Notes under the pieces: model-generated
Databases searched by the model: none
What the model was told of the DNA's origin: nothing
The model's input: the letters and a program-made list of their open reading frames with translations, nothing else
Translations under genes and position numbers: made by a program
From: an uncultured Ruminococcus sp.
GTDB lineage: Bacteria > Bacillota > Clostridia > Oscillospirales > Ruminococcaceae
Length of the DNA: 11,441 nucleotides
Assembly: GCA_900553335.1 (NCBI GenBank)
Contig: USCU01000015.1
Coordinates: 1 to 11,441, forward strand
Direction: 5' to 3'
In this document: positions 6,275-11,441 of the stretch, in pieces
How positions within the stretch are numbered: position 1 is the first letter of the stretch
Layout of the letters: every line of letters starts with the position of its first letter

Positions 6275-7600
6275 ATGAAAACACCAATTTATGATTTTTT
6301 AAAACAATATGATCAGAAAAACCCCATTCGACTTCATATGCCCGGAAGCAAAGGCAAAGTTAGCATACCGTTTGGCTTTGATATAACCGAGATAGACGGG
6401 GCTGACTTTTTATTCTCACCCAATGGAATCATAAAAGAAAGTGAGCAAAATGCATCAAGCTTATTTAACACAGCCGCTACGCTTTACTCAACCGAGGGTT
6501 CATCGCTTTGCATCAAAACGATGATTGCACTTTTAAAGAAAACAGGGATAAACAGCATCCTTGCGGCAAGAAATTCACATATGTCTTTTTTAAACGCCTG
6601 CATCTTATCTGATATGAATGTTTCCTGGATATATCCTGACAACAAAATTTCAAGCATTTGTTCAGGAGAATATACAGCAGATTTAATAGACAGCGCTTTA
6701 TCAAAAACAGAAATTAAAGCTGTTTATGTCACTAGTCCTGATTACCTCGGAAATATCTTGAATATTAAAGCTATAGCAGAGGTTTGTAAGCGTCATGGAG
6801 CGTATCTGCTGGTTGACAACGCACACGGTGCTTATCTTAAATTTCTTGCACCGGATCTTCACCCTATCTCACTTGGCGCTGATATGTGCTGTGATTCGGC
6901 GCACAAAACTCTGCCGGCAATGACCGGAGGTGCTTATCTTCACATAAGTCGGGAAACTGACGAAGCTTTTATAAAAAATGCCAAAAGTGTTATGAGCGTT
7001 TTTGCTACCTCATCTCCTTCTTATATGATTATGGCATCGCTTGATTTTACAAACAGAATAATAAACGATGAGATAAGACGTTTTAACGAAACAGCTTTAA
7101 TGGTCGAAAGACTAAAGTCGGAGCTTTTTAGGCTTGGATTTATAAACATTTCCAAAGAGCCGTTTAAAATTGCCATTGACGCTATGCAGTCGGGAATCAA
7201 TACCAAAGAGCTTTATGAATTTTTAAGACTAAAAAATATCGTTTCAGAATATGCAGACGACGCTTCGCTTGTAATGATGTTTTCCGTTATGAACGGTGAG
7301 GAGGATTATGAAAAAACTCTGTCCGCTTTTAAAGAAGCTGCCGGCAAAATCAGCGAATATAAAAACTTAGATAACGAATTTCTAATAACTGAAAAAGTGC
7401 AGGCAGTTAATATGAGAAATGCTTTTTTTGCAGACTCTGAGGAGATAAATACAGAGTTTTCCGAAGGGCGCATTTGCTCCGCAGCAAAAACGGTATGCCC
7501 GCCATGTATACCGGTAATTTGTGCAGGAGAAGTTTTTGATCAAAACGCAATAAAAATTCTAAAAAAGTATGGCATTTTAAAGGTAAGTGTGGTAAAATAA
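6275..7600 (+). CDS. PLP-dependent Orn/Lys/Arg decarboxylase family protein (YaaO-like)
   Basis: This 441-aa fold-type I PLP enzyme belongs to the group of Bacillus YaaO and SpeA-type basic amino acid decarboxylases. Visible motifs are HMPGSKG (21-27), the STEGSS cofactor-phosphate loop (72-77), VDNAHGAY with Asp181 pairing to the PLP nitrogen (180-187), and SAHKTLPAMTGG with the Schiff-base Lys211. The C-terminal part (about 380-441) is the short OKR_DC C-terminal domain. Substrate cannot be decided from sequence; arginine or lysine is most likely, feeding agmatine or cadaverine and polyamine synthesis. At 441 aa it is somewhat shorter than YaaO (about 480 aa). The ATG at 6275 has GAGG 6 nt upstream. 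In B. subtilis yaaO precedes tmk-yaaQ-yaaR-holB; here holB follows directly, so tmk has been lost or moved. Confidence 0.9.
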   Translation: MKTPIYDFLKQYDQKNPIRLHMPGSKGKVSIPFGFDITEIDGADFLFSPNGIIKESEQNASSLFNTAATLYSTEGSSLCIKTMIALLKKTGINSILAARNSHMSFLNACILSDMNVSWIYPDNKISSICSGEYTADLIDSALSKTEIKAVYVTSPDYLGNILNIKAIAEVCKRHGAYLLVDNAHGAYLKFLAPDLHPISLGADMCCDSAHKTLPAMTGGAYLHISRETDEAFIKNAKSVMSVFATSSPSYMIMASLDFTNRIINDEIRRFNETALMVERLKSELFRLGFINISKEPFKIAIDAMQSGINTKELYEFLRLKNIVSEYADDASLVMMFSVMNGEEDYEKTLSAFKEAAGKISEYKNLDNEFLITEKVQAVNMRNAFFADSEEINTEFSEGRICSAAKTVCPPCIPVICAGEVFDQNAIKILKKYGILKVSVVK

Positions 7601-7639
7601 ATGTGTATATAGTTGTTATGGCTTTATGGAGGGGTTTTT

Positions 7640-8620
7640 ATGGACGGATTTCAGATTATAGGAAATGAATACACTAAGAAAAAGCTTTCCACTATGATTT
7701 CCAAGGACAGAATTATTCCCTCTATTTTGATCTATGGAGAGAAAGGGCTTGGCAAAAGCGTAATGGCAAGATATCTGGCTGCTGCGCTTAACTGTGAAAG
7801 CCGCAGCGGACAACCATGCGGAAAATGCAGAAGCTGTTTAATGGCTTTGCATTTTAACCACCCTGATATTATTTATGTCAAACCCACTTCAAAATCAGGT
7901 CTTTACCGAGTTAAAGAAGATATACGTCCAATCACCTCTGACGCATATATCTCCCCAAATGAATCGGGTAAAAAAGTATATATTATCGAGAATGCTGAAA
8001 AGCTAAACGAGGAGTGCCAAAACGCACTATTAAAGATCTTTGAAGAACCTCCCGGAGAAACAGTTTTTATTCTGACTGCCGAAAACAAACAGAGCGTTTT
8101 GGAAACGGTTCTTTCAAGAGTATTCAGCATTGAAATGAGTACTGTGAGCCAAGGAGAAGCTAACCGTTATCTTTTGCAAAACGGTTTCAGCGATCAGGAC
8201 GCTGCTAAGGCTCAGTCCGCTTTTCCTGGTAATATCGGCAGACAAATCGAATATTTAAAAGGCGGAGATGTTTATGACAGCGTTGTTGTTGCCAGAAGCA
8301 TTATAGACGCCGTTTGCCGAAAAAATGAATATGAGCTTTTAAAATCATTTTCCGAGCTTGATTCAAGAACCGGGGCCGAAGACGTTTTAAGTATTATATT
8401 GCAAATACTTGGCTCTGCGCTGGAACTTTCAGCAGGAGCTGAGGTCCTAATGTGTTCATACAACGACGGTGCAAAAAATCTGGCTGAAAAGCTTACCTGC
8501 AACATAATCGTCAGAATTTTTGATATGCTCACTCTTGCGAAGACGAAAATTCATGGATACGCAAATCTGGCCGTCACAGTCGCTGCTTTGACAGCTGAGA
8601 TTGCTGACACTGCATTTTAG
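7640..8620 (+). CDS. holB: DNA polymerase III subunit delta'
   Basis: Delta' is the stator of the clamp loader that opens and loads the beta sliding clamp. The 326-aa product has an AAA+ fold with a P-loop-like GEKGLGKS (33-40), a zinc module (Cys52, Cys60, Cys63, Cys66), KVYIIENAEKLNEECQNALLKIFEEPP (112-138) in place of a catalytic Walker B, and LSRVF (158-162), a degenerate SRC arginine motif; the C-terminal collar region is poorly conserved, as usual. A DnaX identity is less likely given the short length and position beside ricT. The ATG at 7640 is preferred over a frame opening at 7613 because GGAGGGG sits about 6 nt upstream and MDGFQIIGNE is the expected start. It probably belongs to the same plus-strand transcript as the upstream genes. 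Confidence 0.93.
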   Translation: MDGFQIIGNEYTKKKLSTMISKDRIIPSILIYGEKGLGKSVMARYLAAALNCESRSGQPCGKCRSCLMALHFNHPDIIYVKPTSKSGLYRVKEDIRPITSDAYISPNESGKKVYIIENAEKLNEECQNALLKIFEEPPGETVFILTAENKQSVLETVLSRVFSIEMSTVSQGEANRYLLQNGFSDQDAAKAQSAFPGNIGRQIEYLKGGDVYDSVVVARSIIDAVCRKNEYELLKSFSELDSRTGAEDVLSIILQILGSALELSAGAEVLMCSYNDGAKNLAEKLTCNIIVRIFDMLTLAKTKIHGYANLAVTVAALTAEIADTAF

Positions 8621-8633
8621 TTTTTCAATAAGG

Positions 8634-8756
8634 ACAACGTCCCGTCATTCAATAAACGACCGAGCATTAGCCTCTTAGGGTTTCAGTGTCGGAACAATCC
8701 CCCACTGAAAGGCTGAATTGTCCGACGCCTTAGAGGCAGGGGGACATAGTCGTTGT
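8634..8756 (+). ncRNA. Unrecognised structured element (nested stems with pseudoknot or switch) between holB and ricT
   Basis: A 165-bp gap holds nested complementary segments. P1a: 8634-8638 with 8752-8756. P1b: 8639-8643 (GTCCC) with 8741-8745 (GGGAC). P2: 8670-8679 with 8728-8737, 9 of 10 pairs. Inside P2, P3 pairs TTTCAGTG (8681-8688) with CACTGAAA (8703-8710), all 8 bp. P4 pairs GTCGG-A-ACAAT (8688-8698) with ATTGTCCGAC (8717-8726), 10 bp with one bulge. P3 and P4 interleave (a-b-a'-b'), so they form either an H-type pseudoknot or two exclusive folds. A further alternative stem joins 8655-8660 (AACGAC) and 8749-8754 (GTCGTT). There is no T-tract, so it is not a simple terminator. It could be a cis-regulatory leader of ricT, a small RNA, or a palindromic mobile element with ACAAC ends. 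No known Rfam class is recognised. Confidence 0.45.
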
Positions 8757-8785
8757 TATATATTTATCATAGAAAGGTTTTTATT

Positions 8786-9655
8786 ATGACTGAAATAATT
8801 GGTGTAAAATTTAAAAGTGTCGGAAAAGTCTATTACTTTTCTCCAAACGGACTTGAACTTGCTCTCGGCGATAAAGTTATTGTCGAAACCGCAAGAGGAA
8901 TCGAGTGCGGAGAGGTTTCTTTGGCGCTTAAGGAAATTTCCGATGATGAAATAAACTCTCCTCTCAAAAGCGTTATCAGAAAGGCTACTGAGGAGGATTT
9001 GAAAACGATAAGGCAAAATGAAGAGAAAGAAAAAGATGCCTTTAAGATTTGCGAGGAAAAAATAGCAAAGCACGAGCTTAAGATGAATCTCATAGATGTT
9101 GAATGTACATTTGACAACAACAAACTTCTGTTTTATTTTACTGCAGACAACCGTGTTGACTTCAGAGAGCTTGTAAAGGACCTTGCGTCTATTTTCCACG
9201 CGAGAATCGAACTCAGACAAATAGGCATAAGGGACGAAACCAAAATGTTGGGAGGACTCGGTCCGTGCGGCAGAGCGTGCTGCTGCAATCAATTTCTCAA
9301 GGATTTCGAGCGCGTGTCGATAAAAATGGCGAAAACTCAGGGGCTTTCGCTCAATCCCGCAAAAATCAGCGGTCTTTGCGGCAGGCTCATGTGCTGTCTC
9401 AAATACGAAAACAATCATTATACGGAAACAGCAAGACTTATGCCCAAGGTGGGCAGCGAGGTGGTTACGCCCGACGGACGCGCCCGCGTTGAAAGCGTGA
9501 ATCTGCTTAAAAAGAGCGTGCTTGTGAAAATCGTGAACGGCGACGCGGTGGAGTTCAAAACTTTCGACGTCGCCGACGTAAAGGCAAAAAAGACCATAGC
9601 CGAGGACGTGGACGACACGGTTGCCGACGAAGAAATTAAATCGATTTTGGATTGA
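8786..9655 (+). CDS. ricT: PSP1-domain protein RicT (YaaT), Fe-S component of the RNase Y specificity complex
   Basis: RicT forms the Y-complex with RicA and RicF in Bacillus; the complex carries [4Fe-4S] clusters and directs RNase Y-dependent mRNA maturation, and affects sporulation and competence. The 289-aa product has an N-terminal beta domain (1-60), a PSP1 core and the cysteine signatures GLGPCGRACCCNQFL (157-171; Cys161, 165, 166, 167) and GLCGRLMCCLKYE (196-208; Cys198, 203, 204). The tail after 265 is acidic and variable. The ATG at 8786 has AGAAAGG 8 nt upstream; MTEIIGVKFKSVGKVYYF is the expected start. Oddity: base composition jumps inside the gene. The 60-bp blocks over 9001-9180 are 33-38% GC, while those from 9181 to 9360 are 47-53%. 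The protein stays intact across the change. Confidence 0.93.
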   Translation: MTEIIGVKFKSVGKVYYFSPNGLELALGDKVIVETARGIECGEVSLALKEISDDEINSPLKSVIRKATEEDLKTIRQNEEKEKDAFKICEEKIAKHELKMNLIDVECTFDNNKLLFYFTADNRVDFRELVKDLASIFHARIELRQIGIRDETKMLGGLGPCGRACCCNQFLKDFERVSIKMAKTQGLSLNPAKISGLCGRLMCCLKYENNHYTETARLMPKVGSEVVTPDGRARVESVNLLKKSVLVKIVNGDAVEFKTFDVADVKAKKTIAEDVDDTVADEEIKSILD

Positions 9656-9661
9656 TTTTTG

Positions 9662-9690
9662 TTGACATTTGAAATGCTCGGCATTATAAT
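9662..9690 (+). promoter_or_regulatory. Perfect-consensus promoter of the ferredoxin gene
   Basis: TTGACA (9662-9667), a 17-bp spacer and TATAAT (9685-9690) match the sigma-A consensus exactly. The transcript should start near 9697, giving a leader of about 30 nt with AAGGAG (9712-9717) 9 nt before the ATG. Confidence 0.92.
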
Positions 9691-9726
9691 ATCCGTACAA
9701 AGTATTTTTACAAGGAGATACGTATT

Positions 9727-9897
9727 ATGGCTTACAAAATCGGTTCTGAGTGCATTTCTTGCGGTAGCTGTCAGGCTACCTGCCCCGTCGGCGCAATCAG
9801 TCAGGGTGCGGATAAATTCGAGATAAATCCCGAAGTTTGCATCAGCTGCGGAGCGTGCGCCGCACAGTGCCCCGTGAGCGCAATCAGCGAGGAATAA
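9727..9897 (+). CDS. 2[4Fe-4S] ferredoxin, clostridial type
   Basis: This 56-aa protein (MAYKIGSECISCGSC...) is a classical low-potential bacterial ferredoxin, a soluble electron carrier for pyruvate:ferredoxin oxidoreductase, hydrogenase and similar anaerobic enzymes. It has two full CxxCxxCxxxCP motifs: Cys9, Cys12, Cys15, Cys19 and Cys38, Cys41, Cys44, Cys48, each set followed by a proline. Length is exactly as expected for the family. It has its own consensus promoter, a strong AAGGAG ribosome binding site and a strong terminator, so it is a monocistronic and probably highly expressed gene placed inside the ricT-trmN6-rsmI neighbourhood. It is easily missed because of its size. It could also supply clusters or electrons to the neighbouring Fe-S protein RicT, but this is speculation. 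Confidence 0.96.
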   Translation: MAYKIGSECISCGSCQATCPVGAISQGADKFEINPEVCISCGACAAQCPVSAISEE

Positions 9898-9906
9898 CAC
9901 GGTTTT

Positions 9907-9934
9907 AAAGTTCGCCTTGTGGCGGACTTTTTTA
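9907..9934 (+). terminator. Intrinsic terminator of the ferredoxin gene
   Basis: AAAGTTCGCC-TTGT-GGCGGACTTT forms a 10-bp stem (one T-G wobble) with a 4-nt loop, followed by TTTATT. It lies 10 nt after the ferredoxin stop codon. Confidence 0.92.
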
Positions 9935-9959
9935 TTGCCTCAAAACAGTCGACGCGCTG

Positions 9960-9989
9960 TTGACCTGTCCTGCAAAAAAATGTTATAAT
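9960..9989 (+). promoter_or_regulatory. Promoter of trmN6-rsmI
   Basis: TTGACC (9960-9965), an 18-bp spacer and TATAAT (9984-9989) form a good sigma-A promoter. The predicted transcription start (about 9996) coincides with the A of the trmN6 ATG, and no ribosome binding site precedes it, so the message may be leaderless. Confidence 0.82.
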
Positions 9990-9995
9990 CGATTT

Positions 9996-10732
9996 ATGAA
10001 CGATTTGAAGCCGGACGAAAGAATAGAGGATTTGCAGTACGGAGGCTGTCTCTTATAATAATACAGAGCGCGTCGGAGTACCGTTTTACGACCGACGCCG
10101 TTCTGCTAGCAAACTTCGTCAAAGGCGCCAAGGGCAAAACGGTGGTGGAGCTTGGCGCGGGCTGCGGAGTCATTTCGGTGCTGATTTCAAAAAAGCAGCG
10201 TCCCGCAAGACTTGTCGCCGTGGAAATACAGCCTGTCATGTACGACCTTTTGGAACGCAACGTAAAGCTCAACGGACTTGACATAGAGACCGTTTGCGCG
10301 GATATGCGCGACGCCGAAAATTTTGTAAACGGCGCGGACATTGTCGTATGCAATCCTCCGTACCGCGCATTGAACAGCGGCGAGGGACAAATCAAGGAAA
10401 GTATAAAAAACTGTCGGCACGAAACACTGATAGACCTTTTCGGAGCGGCGGGGGCTGCGTCGTCCGTTCTGAGGTTTAACGGAAGCTTTTTTCTCGTGCA
10501 TCAGGCGGAGCGCTTTGCGGACGTGGCTTGCGCCCTGCGTGCCAACGGAATGGAGCTAAAAGAGGCGTGCCTGATTAAGTCATTTTCGGGACAAGTCCCC
10601 AAGCTCGCTCTGTTTAAAGCCGTCAAAGGGGGCAAGGTGGGGTTAAAATGGCTTCCCGACCTTGTGGTGTTTGACGAGAACGGCGGCTACACGCCCACCG
10701 TCAGACGCTTGTACGCAATGGACGAACAGTAA
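9996..10732 (+). pseudogene. trmN6: tRNA1(Val) (adenine37-N6)-methyltransferase (YabB/TrmN6-like), frameshifted, probably by an assembly error
   Basis: The intact enzyme would be a SAM-dependent methyltransferase modifying A37 of a tRNA. The first frame (9996-10058) gives MNDLKPDERIEDLQYGG and then reads into a stop. The rest continues from 10046 in another frame: IQSASEYRFTTDAVLLANF, SAM motif VVELGAGCGVIS, acidic VAVEIQP, and the catalytic NPPY (in VVCNPPYRAL), ending at 10732. The two parts together make about 245 aa, as expected for the family. The break lies exactly at CTGTCTCTTATA, a 12-bp match to the Nextera/Tn5 mosaic end, so a sequencing or assembly artefact is more likely than true gene loss. 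The family normally has GLxIIQ here; the restored frame has two extra residues, which also fits a 5-nt insertion. An AAGGAGG for rsmI overlaps its stop. Confidence 0.85.
10046..10057 (+). other. 12-bp match to Nextera/Tn5 mosaic-end adapter at the trmN6 frameshift
   Basis: CTGTCTCTTATA equals the first 12 bases of the Tn5 mosaic end used in Nextera libraries and coincides with the reading-frame break. A 12-base match in a window of this size is expected by chance only about once in several hundred windows, and the same motif also ends the contig. Confidence 0.6.
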
Positions 10733-10745
10733 GGAGGAAATTTTT

Positions 10746-11441
10746 TTGGTTTATTTCGTAGCGACGCCTATCGGAAATCTCGGGGAAATAACGTCCCGAG
10801 CGACGGAGGTTTTGAAGTCTGCGGACGTGATTTATTGCGAGGACACGCGCCGCAGCGCCCTTTTGTTGAAGCATATAGGCTCGTCGGCTCCGACAAGGAG
10901 CTACCACAAATTCAACGAGGAGCAGCGCTTAAAAGAAATTTTGCAAGCGGCGCGCGAAGGAAAGAACATTGCGATTGTTTCCGACGCGGGTATGCCGTGC
11001 GTTTCCGACCCGGGACGCGTTTTGGTAAACGCTCTGATAAAAGACGGCTTGGAGTATACCGTCGTCAGCGGAGCAAGCGCGTTTCTCAACGCTTTTGTTT
11101 TGAGCGGCTTTGCCGCGCCTTTTACCTTTGTCGGTTTTCTGCCCGAAAAAAAAGTTGACAGAGAAAGACTTATGCAAAGAGTCGCGTCCTTGTCCGCAAT
11201 GATTTTTTACGCGGCGCCTCACGACGTCAACGAAAATCTCGGTTATCTGTACGAAAGGTTGGGAGACAGGAGAGTTGCGGTAATAAAAGAAATAAGCAAA
11301 ATTCACGAAAAAGTGACTTTTTTCAATCTGTCCGAAGCGCGCGTCGAGGAGCCTCGCGGCGAATACGTGTTGGTGACGGACGGCGCAAATGAGGAAAACG
11401 CGCTCAACGGTTTAAGCGTGGAGGAGCTGTCTCTTATACAC
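10746..11441 (+). CDS. rsmI: 16S rRNA (cytidine1402-2'-O)-methyltransferase, 3' truncated by contig end
   Basis: RsmI methylates the ribose of C1402 in the 16S rRNA decoding centre; it is a tetrapyrrole-methylase-fold enzyme. Visible motifs are MVYFVATPIGNLGEIT (1-16), CEDTRRS (31-37), SYHKFNE (52-58), AIVSDAGMPCVSDPG (76-90), FVGFLPEKK (128-136), FYAAPHD (154-160), KEISKIHE (181-188) and RGEYVLVTDG (204-213). The usual 'PGPSA' is SGASA here (108-112). The start is TTG, placed by AGGAGG (10732-10737) with 8-nt spacing; no ATG fits. The gene directly follows trmN6, as in B. subtilis yabB-yabC. Residues 1-227 are genomic. The last five codons (LSLIH) are encoded by the adapter at 11427-11441, and roughly the final 45-50 residues of the protein are missing. 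Confidence 0.94.
   Translation, partial: MVYFVATPIGNLGEITSRATEVLKSADVIYCEDTRRSALLLKHIGSSAPTRSYHKFNEEQRLKEILQAAREGKNIAIVSDAGMPCVSDPGRVLVNALIKDGLEYTVVSGASAFLNAFVLSGFAAPFTFVGFLPEKKVDRERLMQRVASLSAMIFYAAPHDVNENLGYLYERLGDRRVAVIKEISKIHEKVTFFNLSEARVEEPRGEYVLVTDGANEENALNGLSVEELSLIH
11427..11441 (+). other. Untrimmed Nextera (Tn5 mosaic-end) adapter at contig end
   Basis: The last 15 bases, CTGTCTCTTATACAC, are identical to the start of the 19-bp Tn5 mosaic end (CTGTCTCTTATACACATCT). Biological sequence therefore ends at 11426. This is a library artefact, not a transposon. Confidence 0.93.

Noticed and set aside
8756..9700. Long minus-strand reading frame of 314 codons opposite ricT
   Set aside because: It is the antisense shadow of ricT, has no recognisable domain or ribosome binding site, and would run through the ferredoxin promoter.
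9418..9900. Minus-strand 160-codon frame opposite the end of ricT and the ferredoxin gene
   Set aside because: It is an antisense shadow of two well-supported genes in GC-richer DNA; its alanine-rich composition is typical of such shadows.
10046..10057. A real Tn5/IS50 end or insertion site
   Set aside because: There is no transposase, no second inverted end and no target duplication; the same motif at the contig end points to library adapter.
10142..10732. A separate methyltransferase gene starting at GTG 10142
   Set aside because: That start would remove the conserved IQSASEYRFTTDAVLLANF segment, which is open in the same frame upstream; the gene is better read as trmN6 interrupted by a frameshift.
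1..11441. CRISPR array, tRNA or rRNA genes
   Set aside because: No regularly spaced repeats, cloverleaf-forming stretches with CCA ends or rRNA-like sequences were seen on either strand.

Overview
The window looks like a chromosomal segment of a low-GC anaerobic Firmicute (Clostridia, probably Oscillospirales-like). The gene families, strong AGGAGG-type ribosome binding sites, sigma-A-type promoters (TTGACA/TATAAT) and gene order support this. Two conserved neighbourhoods known from Bacillus subtilis are recognisable: aroQ next to an Xaa-Pro peptidase (yqhS-yqhT), and yaaO - holB - ricT - yabB(trmN6) - yabC(rsmI). The Nextera/Tn5 mosaic-end sequence at the right edge shows that this is an assembled short-read contig with an untrimmed adapter.

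Layout. (a) 1-1909, minus strand: a tightly overlapping operon of ruvX, an endonuclease-IV-like TIM-barrel protein, aroQ and the start of an Xaa-Pro aminopeptidase. (b) 1910-2101: a gene-free gap with a tandem heptamer. (c) 2102-2869, minus: a sirtuin deacylase with its own good promoter. (d) 2895-5581, minus: a perfect-consensus promoter reads a DUF896 (UPF0291) gene, then a WYL-domain regulator and a divergent CLC-type anion channel/antiporter, ending in an intrinsic terminator. (e) 5633-9655, plus: a promoter overlaid by a near-ideal LexA/SOS box (GAAC-ATTT-GTTC) precedes an 80-aa helical protein and a sigma-region-4-only HTH protein. These are followed on the same strand by a YaaO-like PLP decarboxylase, DNA polymerase III delta' (holB) and ricT. 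Between holB and ricT is a highly structured, unrecognised element of about 120 nt with mutually exclusive or pseudoknotted stems. (f) 9656-9934, plus: a monocistronic 2[4Fe-4S] ferredoxin with perfect promoter and terminator. (g) 9960-11441, plus: trmN6, frameshifted at a 12-bp match to the Tn5 mosaic end, and rsmI, which runs off the contig into 15 bp of adapter.

How it hangs together. The plus-strand block mixes information-processing genes with a possible SOS-controlled regulatory pair. The divergent DUF896 gene belongs to a family that is SOS-linked in Bacillus, so the 5300-6255 region is the best candidate for a little-described DNA-damage-responsive module. The structured element at 8634-8756 is the best candidate for an undescribed RNA or mobile repeat.

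Caution. GC content jumps abruptly within ricT, near position 9180-9240, from about 35% to about 50-60%. Together with the adapter remnants this raises the possibility that the right fifth of the contig comes from a different, related genome or is otherwise misassembled.
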